DNA from: Ferrovibrio sp.
GTDB taxonomy: Bacteria > Pseudomonadota > Alphaproteobacteria > Ferrovibrionales > Ferrovibrionaceae
Assembly (NCBI RefSeq): GCF_002796975.1
Contig: NZ_PEKV01000009.1
Span: 15,356 to 59,728, forward strand
Direction: 5' to 3'
Length of the DNA: 44,373 nucleotides
Shown here: positions 5,775-17,440 of the stretch, piece after piece
How positions within the stretch are numbered: position 1 is the first letter of the stretch
Layout of the letters: each line of letters begins with the position of its first letter
Notes under the pieces: generated by a model
The model's input: only the letters and a program-made list of their open reading frames with translations
Told to the model about the DNA's origin: nothing
Database searches by the model: none
Made by a program: the position numbers and the translations under genes

Positions 5775-6860
5775 TTAGAACCGCATCGCCAGGTTGACGC
5801 GCGCCTGGGTCAGGAAAGGATCTTCGCTGCCGGCGAATTCATCCTGTGTCACCGTGTAGCCGGCCATGATGGTCATGGCGCGGCTGGCCAATGCGGCCGG
5901 CGTCCAGTGCAGTTGCAGGTCGAGGCTCTGCTGCTGGCCGTGGAAAGGCATCGCATTCTCGGCACCAAGGCTGCGTTTCTCGCCGACACCGAATTCATGG
6001 CTGGCAGTGAAGTTGAGCGAATCACCGAGCGGCACGCCGACCTGCAGGCCAACGATATTGAGGTCGCGTTCCTCCTGATAGAAATATTCGTTGCGCCGCT
6101 GCAGCGAGGCACCGAGCTTGTAGCCGCTGGAAAAATGCTGCGCGATGGCGACGCGGTGGCGTTCGTTGTCACGGACCGAATAGGGATCGCCGATGGTGCC
6201 TTCCGAGGTGTAGCCCGACGAGAGCGTCAGCGTCAGGTTGCGGGCCACCATGGCCGACACAGAATTGTCGATGCCGAAACGACGATGGCCGCTGCCGGCC
6301 AGGTCGCCCCAGTTGGCAGCGGCATTTGGGTTGACCTTGAAGGTCAGGCCATATTCCTGATAGGCGAGACCGAAGCCGCTGCTGGCCGAGCGGTTTTCTT
6401 CGCCCGGACGACCGTCCTGACTGATCGCGCTGGTGTTGGTGAGGGCAAGGCCGTCGAAGAAGGGGACGTCATAGGCGGACTGCAGTGCACCCGGCGCTGC
6501 ATCGGCTTCGCTGTAAACCGTCAGCTTGTCGCCGCCGGTATCATAAGGCGCGGCGTCGATGGAATTGCCGCGCCGGCTCAGCAGCGAGATATCGCCCGGC
6601 GCGAACAACGGCTGCCGCGACAGCAGGTAGTGGCCCTCGTCGGGGTCAAAACTGAGCAGTGCCAGCTTGCGGCGCTTTTCTGCAAACAGGCTGTCGTATT
6701 TCGGCGGCAGCGGCGCCACCTGGCAGAAACCGGGATCGCGCGGCGTGACGATGACGGGGCAGGCCGGCAGCACGGCCTGTGCCCTAGCGGTGGACGATAC
6801 CGTCACCACGCCGACAAGCAGGCATAACAGCCTTGCGCAGGATCTGGCGTGGCGAAACAC
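5775..6860 (-). CDS. exported protein, probable outer-membrane beta-barrel (361 aa)
   Basis: The start is a GTG at 6860 with AGAGG upstream. Residues 1-27 form a signal peptide with a basic start (RHARSCARLL), a hydrophobic core and a cleavage site at ARA/QA. From about residue 150 to the end there are alternating amphipathic strands (for example LTLTLSSGYT, YKLGASLQRR, LNFTASHEF, MTIMAGYTVT), and the protein ends RVNLAMRF, with the C-terminal Phe that the BAM complex recognises. The N-terminal 120 residues look periplasmic, with two Cys near 34-46. The family is not recognised. It may be co-oriented with the hydantoinase gene upstream, but a strong hairpin separates them. Confidence 0.7.
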   Translation of the reverse strand: MFRHARSCARLLCLLVGVVTVSSTARAQAVLPACPVIVTPRDPGFCQVAPLPPKYDSLFAEKRRKLALLSFDPDEGHYLLSRQPLFAPGDISLLSRRGNSIDAAPYDTGGDKLTVYSEADAAPGALQSAYDVPFFDGLALTNTSAISQDGRPGEENRSASSGFGLAYQEYGLTFKVNPNAAANWGDLAGSGHRRFGIDNSVSAMVARNLTLTLSSGYTSEGTIGDPYSVRDNERHRVAIAQHFSSGYKLGASLQRRNEYFYQEERDLNIVGLQVGVPLGDSLNFTASHEFGVGEKRSLGAENAMPFHGQQQSLDLQLHWTPAALASRAMTIMAGYTVTQDEFAGSEDPFLTQARVNLAMRF

Positions 6861-7000
6861 GACACCTCTTCCCCGAAAACTTTCTGCAGCAGAGTCGAGT
6901 CTGCCACAGAGGTATTACCCAAGTTTTATCGGGATGCGCTGTGGCCGAATTAGGGCGGCAGCGAGGCGCGGCGATTGTTTTCGCAGGGAACCGCGAAAGC

Positions 7001-7040
7001 CCGCACTGTCCGGCTGCGCTGGGGCAGCCGGGCGGTGCGG
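7001..7040 (-). terminator. 16-bp hairpin after the hydantoinase gene
   Basis: Positions 7001-7016 pair with 7025-7040 over 16 bp with two T-G wobbles and an 8-nt loop. In the minus-strand direction it starts 11 nt after the hydantoinase stop codon and is followed by GCTTTCGCGG. The stem is very strong but the T tract is short. Confidence 0.6.
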
Positions 7041-7051
7041 ACGGGAAAAAA

Positions 7052-10717
<3,666 letters not shown>

Positions 10718-10761
10718 GCAGGGCTCCGGAGGATGGCCAGTCGAGGTTAGGCGTCCGAGCG

Positions 10762-10794
10762 ACAGTCACAAAACGTTGATAATTTGTCAACGTT
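10762..10794 (-). promoter_or_regulatory. hydantoinase promoter with palindromic operator
   Basis: AACGTTGA (10772-10779), 7 bp, TCAACGTT (10787-10794) is a perfect inverted repeat in the gap between the regulator and hydantoinase genes. Read on the minus strand it contains a perfect -35 hexamer TTGACA (10790-10785); 17 bp further is a weak -10, GACTGT (10767-10762). A dimeric regulator bound to the palindrome would cover the -35 element, which suggests repression. The nearest candidate binder is the MarR-like protein encoded at 10822-11415. Confidence 0.6.
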
Positions 10795-10800
10795 GCCGGG

Positions 10801-10823
10801 AGGCTGCGGCGAGGCGGCAGCCT
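10801..10823 (-). terminator. hairpin at the end of the regulator gene
   Basis: AGGCTGC (10801-10807) pairs perfectly with GCAGCCT (10817-10823) around a 9-nt loop. It overlaps the stop codon of the MarR-like gene. No T tract follows on the minus strand, so it may only partly separate the regulator from the hydantoinase gene. Confidence 0.35.
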
Positions 10824-11415
10824 ACAATGAAGCAGCAGAGCGGGCCGCCTGGTCGTAGGTGCCCGAGAGTGCCCGCATCAGTTCAGCCACCCGCGAAAGA
10901 TCGCCCTGCGGCTTGCCCAGGCCGGGCTGGCCGATCAGGGCAAAGGCCTCGCCCAGCAGCTGCTCGCGGATCTTGCGGTATTCCAGGCAGAGCGTGCGGC
11001 CCTTCGGCGTGGCGGCGTAGAAGATTTCCTTGCCGCGCCGGGTGCCAGTGATCAGGCCGAGCCGTACCATCTTCTTAAGCCCGTAATTCACCGTGTGGGT
11101 GTCTTCCACATTCAGTACCAGGCAGAGATCGGCCAGCCGCTTGGAGCGGTCGCGATGGTTCACGCCATGCAGCACCATGACATCCAGCGCGGCGAGATCG
11201 CCCTGGCCGGCCGCAGTCATGCAGCGCACGATCCAGCGGTTGAAGGCGTTGGCGGTCATCATCAGGGCGAATTCGAATTCGCTCAGGCCCTCCAGTCGCT
11301 CGCTGGCGAGATGGGCCGAGGACACGATCGGGCGGCGTGCTGCCGGCTTGCCGGCCGGGGGGCGGGATTTTTTAGGAGCGGTTTTTGCCTTTGCCATGCC
11401 CTTGCCTTCCGCCAT
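10822..11415 (-). CDS. MarR-like winged-helix regulator (197 aa)
   Basis: A winged-helix DNA-binding protein of the MarR-like type. A basic, Pro/Ala/Lys-rich N-terminal tail (about residues 1-30) precedes helices, then a helix-turn-helix near residues 90-120 (SKRLADLCLVLNVEDTHTVN, YGLKKMVRLGLI) and a wing (TGTRRGKEIFYAATPKG, about 122-138). The C-terminal helix should serve dimerisation. The start at 11415 has AGGA a few bases upstream; the Met at 11397 is an alternative that would remove part of the basic tail. It lies directly upstream of the hydantoinase gene on the same strand, separated by a palindromic operator, so it probably controls that gene. The ligand is unknown. Confidence 0.8.
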   Translation of the reverse strand: MAEGKGMAKAKTAPKKSRPPAGKPAARRPIVSSAHLASERLEGLSEFEFALMMTANAFNRWIVRCMTAAGQGDLAALDVMVLHGVNHRDRSKRLADLCLVLNVEDTHTVNYGLKKMVRLGLITGTRRGKEIFYAATPKGRTLCLEYRKIREQLLGEAFALIGQPGLGKPQGDLSRVAELMRALSGTYDQAARSAASL

Positions 11416-11566
11416 CTGTCCTGCATCGGCCCGTCATGCCTGCAATCCGAGCATAACCGCGGCATCAACAACCGGGGTGCCGCATACCCCCCTTGCGCTG
11501 AGCGCATGGCCGAACCGCAAAACAAACGTAGCCCGCGGCAGGCCGGCTTTGCTAGGGTCGCGCCCC

Positions 11567-12481
11567 ATGAAGCCCCAGCACCTCTCCCTCATGCTGCTGA
11601 TCTGCGCCATCTGGGGGTACAATTTCGTCGCCTCGAAGATTGCCGTGTCGCATTTCCCGCCGGTCTTCTTCACCGGGCTGCGTTTCCTCGGCCTCGCGCT
11701 GATCATGTTGCCCTGGCTCAAGTGGCAGAAGGGCCAGATGCAGCTTGTGCTCTGGGCTGCCCTGATGATGGGCACGCTGCATTTCGCGCTGATGTTCAAC
11801 GGCATCGCCCTTGCGGATGACGTCGCCGTCGTGGCTGTGGTGGTGCAGCTTGGCGTGCCGATTGCCACGCTGCTGGCCTGGGGCTTCCTCAATGAGAAGG
11901 TGCGCTGGCGCCGGGGGCTGGGCATCTCGCTCGCCTTCCTCGGCACTATGGTGATCAGTTTCGACCCGAAAGTATTAGGCTACAAAGGTGCCATCGCGCT
12001 GTGCCTGATCAGCGTGATCGCGATGTCGATCGGCCAGATCCTGGTGCGTCGCATCAGCGATGTGAACACGCTGAGCATGCAGGCCTGGGTCGGCGTGATC
12101 AGCGGTCCCAGCCTGCTGCTGCTGTCCTATGTGGCCGAGAGCGGCCAGGTGGCCAGCATGCAGAATGCCGACTGGCAGCATTGGGGCGTGCTGCTCTATG
12201 CCATTCTCGGCGTGTCGCTGATCGGCCATGGCGGCGCTTATTTCCTGTTACGCCGCTATCCGGTCAGCATCGTCAACCCCGGTTTCACGCTGGCGCCGAT
12301 CCTTGGCATCCTCTCGGGTATTTATTTCCTTGACGAGCGGCTGAGCGACCGAGTCATCATCGGTTCCGCGATGACTCTGCTCGGCGTCCTGATTGTTACC
12401 CTGCGTGAATCCAAGGCCGCTGTTGCTGCCGGGCGTCCCCCGGTCCCGCAACCCGTCAGCGACAAGGCAGCCGGCGAATGA
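11567..12481 (+). CDS. EamA/DMT-family transporter (304 aa)
   Basis: An inner-membrane transporter of the drug/metabolite superfamily, with ten predicted membrane helices in two EamA repeats (about residues 5-140 and 145-285). The start at 11567 (MKPQHLSLMLLICAIWGYNF) gives the usual EamA beginning; the frame is open further upstream but that part shadows the regulator gene. The first repeat has AIWGYNFVASK and the second ends GPSL..YFLDERL..GSAMTLLGVLI, as in EamA exporters of amino acids or metabolites. The substrate cannot be predicted. Its stop overlaps the amidase start by ATGA, so the two genes are co-translated. Confidence 0.85.
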   Translation: MKPQHLSLMLLICAIWGYNFVASKIAVSHFPPVFFTGLRFLGLALIMLPWLKWQKGQMQLVLWAALMMGTLHFALMFNGIALADDVAVVAVVVQLGVPIATLLAWGFLNEKVRWRRGLGISLAFLGTMVISFDPKVLGYKGAIALCLISVIAMSIGQILVRRISDVNTLSMQAWVGVISGPSLLLLSYVAESGQVASMQNADWQHWGVLLYAILGVSLIGHGGAYFLLRRYPVSIVNPGFTLAPILGILSGIYFLDERLSDRVIIGSAMTLLGVLIVTLRESKAAVAAGRPPVPQPVSDKAAGE

Positions 12482-13248
12482 CGCTCAAACTGGTCGATCA
12501 TCCCTCGCCGAATTTCGACGAGCGCAACTGCCGCCGCCCGGTAGACATGGTGGTTCTGCATTATACCGGCATGCCGACGGCGGCTGCGGCGCTGCAGCGC
12601 CTGACCGATCCGGAAAGCAAGGTCAGCAGCCACTACATGATCGATGAGGACGGCACGATCTATCGCCTGGTGCCCGAAGAGAAGCGCGCCTGGCATGCCG
12701 GCGTCGGCTTCTGGCGCGGCATCCGCGACGTGAATGCCCGCTCGATCGGCATCGAACTGGTCAATCCCGGCCATGAATTCGGCTATCGCGAATTCCCGGC
12801 CGTGCAGGTCGATGCCCTGATCGCACTGCTGAAGGATATTGCCAGCCGCCATGAGATGATGCCCGGCAACTATGTCGGCCATTCCGACGTGGCGCCGACC
12901 CGCAAGGAAGATCCGGGCGAGCTGTTCCCCTGGCGTCGTTTGCATGCCGCCGGCTTTGGCCGCTGGTGGACCGATGATTTCAAAATCTCGCCGAGTGCGC
13001 CCACGCTGCGCGCCGGCGAACGCGGCGGTGCGGTGCTGGAACTGCAGGTCGCGCTCGACAAGATCGGCTATGCCATCGAAGGCAGCGGCATCTACGATTC
13101 TCACACCGAGGCTGCCGTGCGGGCTTTCCAGCGCCACTGGCGTCAGGATCAGGTGAATGGCGTCAGCGATGCCGAAACCACCAGCCTGATTCACCACATC
13201 GCCGAACAGATGACGGTGCGCCGGATCAGCAGCGAACGCGCCGGCTGA
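12478..13248 (+). CDS. N-acetylmuramoyl-L-alanine amidase with peptidoglycan-binding domain (256 aa)
   Basis: A zinc amidase of the AmpD/AmiD (Amidase_2) family that cleaves the MurNAc-L-Ala bond, for peptidoglycan or muropeptide recycling. Zinc ligands are H28 (VVLHYTG), H135 (VGHSDVAP) and D145, and K143 occupies the position of the AmpD catalytic lysine. A C-terminal peptidoglycan-binding_1 domain follows (about residues 178-242: LRAGERGGAVLELQVALD, then AVRAFQRHW). The added domain is more like AmiD than the single-domain cytoplasmic AmpD. No signal peptide is visible, so location is open. It overlaps the EamA gene by ATGA, and rnpB follows. Confidence 0.88.
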   Translation: MTLKLVDHPSPNFDERNCRRPVDMVVLHYTGMPTAAAALQRLTDPESKVSSHYMIDEDGTIYRLVPEEKRAWHAGVGFWRGIRDVNARSIGIELVNPGHEFGYREFPAVQVDALIALLKDIASRHEMMPGNYVGHSDVAPTRKEDPGELFPWRRLHAAGFGRWWTDDFKISPSAPTLRAGERGGAVLELQVALDKIGYAIEGSGIYDSHTEAAVRAFQRHWRQDQVNGVSDAETTSLIHHIAEQMTVRRISSERAG

Positions 13249-13258
13249 TCCTTTCCGC

Positions 13259-13287
13259 TTGACGTGGGGTGGCGCAGGGCCTACCTG
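13259..13287 (+). promoter_or_regulatory. putative rnpB promoter
   Basis: TTGACG (13259-13264), 17 bp, TACCTG (13282-13287). The predicted start, about 7 nt downstream at 13294, is the first base of the RNase P RNA P1 helix, which makes the assignment attractive. Confidence 0.55.
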
Positions 13288-13293
13288 TGCGCC

Positions 13294-13676
<383 letters not shown>

Positions 13677-13690
13677 ATTTCCATTCCGAA

Positions 13691-13719
13691 TTGACAGACT
13701 CGGCCAAGCTGTGCAATTT
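13691..13719 (+). promoter_or_regulatory. putative promoter of the riboswitch-btuB transcript
   Basis: A perfect -35 TTGACA (13691-13696), 17 bp, CAATTT (13714-13719). It lies between rnpB and the cobalamin riboswitch and predicts a transcript starting near 13726. Confidence 0.55.
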
Positions 13720-13721
13720 GC

Positions 13722-13890
13722 CGGCCAGACGGTGCCCGCAAGGGCCTAACTGGGAACGCGGTTCAATGCCGCGGCTGCCCCTGCAACTGTAAGCGGAGAG
13801 TCTTCCGTCACTAGCCACTGGGGTCGCAAAGCCCTGGGAAGGCGACTGAAGACGACGACCTGCGAGCCAGGAGACCTGCCGTCATCCGTG
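13722..13890 (+). promoter_or_regulatory. cobalamin (B12) riboswitch
   Basis: The conserved elements occur in order: GGTGCCCGCAAGGGC near 13731, AACTGGGAA and CCCCTGCAACTGTAAGCGG (to about 13797), GCCACTGGGG near 13814, CTGGGAAGGCG near 13834, GAAGACGACGACC, and the B12 box GCGAGCCAGGAGACCTGCC (13863-13881). Adenosylcobalamin or a related corrinoid binding should turn off the downstream receptor gene. The 3' limit is approximate. Confidence 0.95.
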
Positions 13891-13970
13891 GTCACACGCG
13901 ATCACATCGGGCAGGGTGCACCGGTGGGTTAGCTCACCTGCGTCCCTTCTTTGTAAGGATCCCAGGAGCG

Positions 13971-14012
13971 ACCTCGAACGCGGTGACGTGCCACATGGCG
14001 AACCGCCGAGGT
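13971..14012 (+). promoter_or_regulatory. SD-sequestering helix, riboswitch expression platform
   Basis: ACCTCG (13971-13976) pairs with CGAGGT (14007-14012), and after a 3-nt bulge GCGGT (13980-13984) pairs with ACCGC (14002-14006), giving 11 bp. The 3' arm contains GAGGT, the likely Shine-Dalgarno sequence 4 nt before the btuB ATG. This suggests translational control. A second possible hairpin upstream (GCAGGGTG 13911-13918 with CACCTGC 13935-13941, then a T-rich stretch) could add transcription termination. Confidence 0.6.
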
Positions 14013-14016
14013 TTCT

Positions 14017-15960
14017 ATGACTGTTCACTCCATGGCCCTTCAGGGCCGTACTCCGTCTATTTCCTGTCGTTATGCCTTTCTGACAACCGCTGCAGCGCTC
14101 AGCATGAGCATCGGCGGTCAGGCCGTCGCCCAGACTGCGACGGCACCGACGCAGCTCTCCGCAATTTCGGTGACGGCGAATATGACCGAAACGCCGGTGC
14201 AGGAAGTTGGCAGCGCCGTCACCATCATCACCGGCGAGGAACTGCAGCAGCGCCAGACGCAGCTGGTCTCCGATGTGCTGCGCGAAGTGCCCGGCATGGC
14301 CGTGAGCCGCACCGGCGGTGTGGGTGGCCCGACTCAGGTCCGCATTCGCGGTTCGGAAGGCAATCAGACGCTTGTTCTGATCGATGGAGTCGAGGTCAAC
14401 AGCGTGGCTGGCAGCTCCGAATTCGATTTTGCTCATCTGCTGGCGGCTGACATCGAGCGTATCGAGGTACTGCGGGGACCACAGAGCGCACTCTACGGGT
14501 CCGATGCTGCCGGCGGTGTCATCAACATCGTCACCAGGCGCGGCTCGGGAAAGCCGATCTTCAGCGGCGCATTCGAGGGCGGCTCGTTCAACACCTACCA
14601 GACCAATGCCTCGGTGCGCGGTGGTAATGAACGTTACCACTTCCTGCTCAGCGGCGTGGATTACCGAACCGGGGGCATCACCAGGGCCACCGAGAGCCGC
14701 GGTAACTTCGAGAACGACGCGTACAGGAACAAAACCATCTTCTCGAAGTTCGGCGTCGCGCCGGCAGAGAACCTGAATTTCGATTTCGTCGGCCGCTATA
14801 CCTATTATCAGGGCGAATACGATGGATCGGACACCTTTGCATTCGACGATACGTCACGCACCAACGGCAGCCAGATCTATGGTCGCGGGCAGGGAAAACT
14901 GGTCGTCGCAGACGGGCATTGGGAGCATATCGTGGGTACGGCCTATACCCAGAACGACACCAACAGCTACAACACGACCAGTTCCAGCTACGGCGACAAG
15001 GTCAAATACGACTATCGCACCAACGTACTGTTCGACACGCCATCTTTTGCTGACGCCCGCCACACCGTAACGCTACAGGCCGAACAGGAGAACGAGAGCT
15101 TCGTCAGCAGCTTCGTCACGCCTTACGTGGAGCGCGAAATCAGCAGTACAGGCTTTGTCGGCGTGTATAAGGTCGATTTCTTCAGGCAGTTATTCCTGAC
15201 CGGCGCCGTACGTGAAGACCGCAATGACATTTTCCGCGATGCCCGGACGTATCGCGGTACAGCTGCCTACCGCTTCCTGAACACGGATACCAAGCTTCGT
15301 GGCGGTTATGGCACGGGTGTGAAAAATCCGACCATGTCCGAATTGTATGGTTTCACTTCGACCTTCACCGGCAATCCCAATCTGCAGCCCGAAGAAACCA
15401 AAGGATGGGATATTGGTGTGGATCAGGGTTTCTGGGGTAACAGGGGGCAGGTCGGTCTTACCTACTTCGACCAGCGCGTCGACAAGCTGATCCAGAACAG
15501 CGGCGCCACGGCCGCGAACGTGAACGGAGAATCGAAAATTCGCGGTATCGAACTGGAGGGAACGATCGAGCCGGTCACTAACCTGACTCTGCGGGCAGCC
15601 TATACCTACATGAAAACCGAAATGCCCATTACCGGCGAAGAACTGGTGCGGCGCCCAGCCCATGTCGGCAGCTTCAACGCCAACTACCGCTTCATGGAGA
15701 ACCGCGCGAACGTCAATCTCGGTATCCTGTATAACGGACGGCAGGTCGATAATAACTTTGAAACCGGGTTCGGCGCGAATACGAGTCGCCAGACCCTGAA
15801 CGGCTACGCCCTGGTGAATCTGGCTGCGGGTTACATGGTCACGGAGAATGTCGAAGTCTTCGGGCGCCTCGAGAATCTGCTCGATAAGCAATACGAGGAC
15901 GTCTACACCTATCAAACACCCGGTCGTGCCATTTATGCAGGCGTAAGGGCAACTTTCTGA
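14017..15960 (+). CDS. btuB: BtuB-like TonB-dependent outer-membrane receptor (647 aa)
   Basis: An outer-membrane receptor that should import cobalamin or a corrinoid using TonB energy. Parts in order: signal peptide to about residue 39 (ending QAVAQ), a TonB-box-like stretch (LSAISVTAN, about 46-54), a plug domain to about 175 with IRGSEGNQTLVLIDGVEVN and LRGPQSALYGSDAAGGVINI, then a beta-barrel ending in VRATF. The cobalamin riboswitch upstream is the main evidence for the substrate; plug motifs fit BtuB. The start at 14017 has GAGGT at 14008-14012, inside a sequestering helix; the Met at 14032 is less likely. No btuFCD or cobalamin synthesis genes are in the window. Confidence 0.9.
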   Translation: MTVHSMALQGRTPSISCRYAFLTTAAALSMSIGGQAVAQTATAPTQLSAISVTANMTETPVQEVGSAVTIITGEELQQRQTQLVSDVLREVPGMAVSRTGGVGGPTQVRIRGSEGNQTLVLIDGVEVNSVAGSSEFDFAHLLAADIERIEVLRGPQSALYGSDAAGGVINIVTRRGSGKPIFSGAFEGGSFNTYQTNASVRGGNERYHFLLSGVDYRTGGITRATESRGNFENDAYRNKTIFSKFGVAPAENLNFDFVGRYTYYQGEYDGSDTFAFDDTSRTNGSQIYGRGQGKLVVADGHWEHIVGTAYTQNDTNSYNTTSSSYGDKVKYDYRTNVLFDTPSFADARHTVTLQAEQENESFVSSFVTPYVEREISSTGFVGVYKVDFFRQLFLTGAVREDRNDIFRDARTYRGTAAYRFLNTDTKLRGGYGTGVKNPTMSELYGFTSTFTGNPNLQPEETKGWDIGVDQGFWGNRGQVGLTYFDQRVDKLIQNSGATAANVNGESKIRGIELEGTIEPVTNLTLRAAYTYMKTEMPITGEELVRRPAHVGSFNANYRFMENRANVNLGILYNGRQVDNNFETGFGANTSRQTLNGYALVNLAAGYMVTENVEVFGRLENLLDKQYEDVYTYQTPGRAIYAGVRATF

Positions 15961-15966
15961 TCGGGA

Positions 15967-15993
15967 TGGCGGCGGGGCATGTCTCCGCCGCCA
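15967..15993 (+). terminator. hairpin after btuB
   Basis: TGGCGGCGG (15967-15975) pairs perfectly with CCGCCGCCA (15985-15993), a 9-bp stem 6 nt after the btuB stop codon. There is no T tract, so it may be an inefficient or Rho-assisted terminator. Confidence 0.45.
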
Positions 15994-16091
15994 GGCGAGG
16001 GCCGACATATTTCATGCGCCGGACTGGCGCGAGCGGTTTGATCGCATCGCCGAAAGGGCGCCCTCCGAAGAGCGCCACGGCTAACCGTCGT

Positions 16092-16688
16092 TCAGCGATT
16101 GACGCGGAGAATGAAGGCGTCCGGAATCTGCTCCGGGCACTCGATGAACTGTGGCTCGAAGATCGCCGAGAAACCCTGCCGGGCGCGCGTATCGAGACAC
16201 CATTTCTTGCCGTCGATGCCCCTGAGCGACAAACCGCCGCCCTTGATATCCCAGAGCTGTGGCAGCTGCTCCAGCATTTCGGTGTTCAGCGCGCAGGCCG
16301 ATGCCACAAGAATTTGCGCGCGCGGTTCCATCGCCAGGCAGTAGCTCGGATTGGCGGCGAAGAAAATCTGGTAGGCGTCCTGCTGCAGCGGCCGGCTGAT
16401 GAAAAAGCCCTGCGTCTGGTTGTCGATGTTGAACTCGCAGGGCGACAGCAGCACGTTGGCGCGCAGGCGCTTGACGTCATTGTTGACCAGCTGCGTGGTC
16501 AGGCACTGGTTGTTCGCGGTCGCCGCCACAATGGCAAAGCGCTTCAGAGCGGGCGCGTTGCGCGGCAGGAATTCATTAACGGAAGCGAAGGCTGCCGTGG
16601 CTGACATCAGCAGGATGAGGGCTGCCGCCCGAACCGATCGCCAATACCAGGTCGATCGCTTTCCGCTATTCCCCCGTCGCTCACTCAT
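16092..16688 (-). CDS. secreted hypothetical protein, possible ricin-B-like fold (198 aa)
   Basis: Not a confidently recognised family. Residues 1-36 form a signal peptide with a long basic start (MSERRGNSGKRSTWYWRSVR), a hydrophobic core (AAALILLMSATAAF) and cleavage near AFA/SV. The mature part has paired Cys and short repeated units: CLTTQ, then CLAMEPRAQILVASAC, then LPQLWDIKGGGLSLRG, then WCLDTRARQG. These resemble the C-L-x and Q-x-W repeats of ricin-B beta-trefoil lectins, but the match is weak and made by eye. The start could be a Met further in. It is divergent from mraZ, so its promoter shares the 16689-16966 gap. Confidence 0.6.
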   Translation of the reverse strand: MSERRGNSGKRSTWYWRSVRAAALILLMSATAAFASVNEFLPRNAPALKRFAIVAATANNQCLTTQLVNNDVKRLRANVLLSPCEFNIDNQTQGFFISRPLQQDAYQIFFAANPSYCLAMEPRAQILVASACALNTEMLEQLPQLWDIKGGGLSLRGIDGKKWCLDTRARQGFSAIFEPQFIECPEQIPDAFILRVNR

Positions 16689-16842
16689 TCCGTGCCCTGT
16701 AACCCCTGTGCGCTGTCAGGAGGATGTAGGCCGGGGTGAGCCGGGAGATCAAGTGAAATGACGAGAACAAAAGAGAACATTAAGGGAATTTACTAGGACC
16801 TGATCGAATGCAAACCTCGGAGATCATTGGGCTATCAGCCCC

Positions 16843-16874
16843 TTAATTCTCCATACCAAACCGTTAATTTCCAT
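16843..16874 (+). promoter_or_regulatory. direct repeat TTAATT(C)TCCAT upstream of the mraZ promoter
   Basis: TTAATTCTCCAT (16843-16854) and TTAATTTCCAT (16864-16874) start exactly 21 bp apart, two helical turns, on the same face of the DNA. They sit directly upstream of the proposed -35 element. They resemble half-sites for a regulator, but not a full CtrA site (TTAA-N7-TTAA). The binder is unknown. The rest of the 16689-16842 stretch holds a small hairpin (16829-16841) and nothing else I can identify. Confidence 0.35.
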
Positions 16875-16902
16875 TGACCCCCATATGAGCCCATGTTATC
16901 CC
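16874..16902 (+). promoter_or_regulatory. putative dcw (mraZ) promoter
   Basis: TTGACC (16874-16879), 17-bp spacer, TATCCC (16897-16902). The -10 is weak. The element is fully overlapped by the MraZ repeats, as expected for autorepression. Confidence 0.45.
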
Positions 16903-16913
16903 ATCTCATCCCA
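16880..16913 (-). promoter_or_regulatory. MraZ operator: four repeats
   Basis: CCCA occurs at 16880-16883, 16890-16893, 16900-16903 and 16910-16913, exactly every 10 bp. On the minus strand this reads as four TGGGN units with 5-nt spacers, the known MraZ-binding pattern. It lies 54-87 bp upstream of mraZ and overlaps the likely promoter, so MraZ should repress its own operon. Confidence 0.85.
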
Positions 16914-16966
16914 GGTCAGGATGCCCAAGGGGGGCAGTTCGCCGGGAAGGAGCGCGGGGGCGCGGC

Positions 16967-17440
16967 GTGGAGCTGTTTCTCTCCACCTTTAAAAACCGGA
17001 TCGACGCCAAGGGCCGTGTCTCGGTGCCGGCGCCGTATCGCGCCCTGCTGTCCCGTCGCCAGCCGGAAGGCGGCCTCATCCTCGGCCCCGATATTTCCGC
17101 CCCGGCGCTGGTCGCCGGTGGGCGCGACTATCTCGACGGCGTCAATCGCCGCATCGACCAGCTGCCGGATCTCGATCCCGAACGCGAAATGCTGATCGAC
17201 GGCCTGCTGCCGTTCCTGAGCGAACTCACTCTCGACCAGGAAGGCCGCATCCAGCTGCAGCCGCAGTTCCTCGATCATGCCGGCCTGGCTTCGCCGGGCG
17301 AGGCAGTCTTTGTCGGCCGCCGGCACAGCTTCCAGATTTGGGAACCCAAGGCCTGGGAGGCGCGCGCCAGCGAGGCGCGGGCGAAGGCCGCGGCCTGGCT
17401 CAAGAACGGCGGCGCTTCTGGCTCGGGGGCAAAAGCGTGA
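16967..17440 (+). CDS. mraZ: MraZ, transcriptional repressor of the dcw cluster (157 aa)
   Basis: First gene of the dcw cluster, a nucleoid-associated repressor built from two SpoVT/AbrB-like halves. Each half has its DxxxR motif: D13-A-K-G-R17 and D90-Q-E-G-R94. The start is GTG at 16967, which gives the typical MraZ beginning ([20 protein letters not shown]); GGAAGGAG lies about 15 nt upstream, somewhat far. The C-terminus is extended and Ala-rich. Four MraZ boxes lie upstream, so it should regulate itself and the genes downstream. Its stop overlaps the rsmH start by GTGA. Confidence 0.95.
   Translation: MELFLSTFKNRIDAKGRVSVPAPYRALLSRRQPEGGLILGPDISAPALVAGGRDYLDGVNRRIDQLPDLDPEREMLIDGLLPFLSELTLDQEGRIQLQPQFLDHAGLASPGEAVFVGRRHSFQIWEPKAWEARASEARAKAAAWLKNGGASGSGAKA

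Noticed and set aside
16800..16880. CtrA-binding site (TTAA-N7-TTAA) upstream of mraZ
   Set aside because: Several TTAA words occur but no pair has the 7-bp spacing with a good second half.
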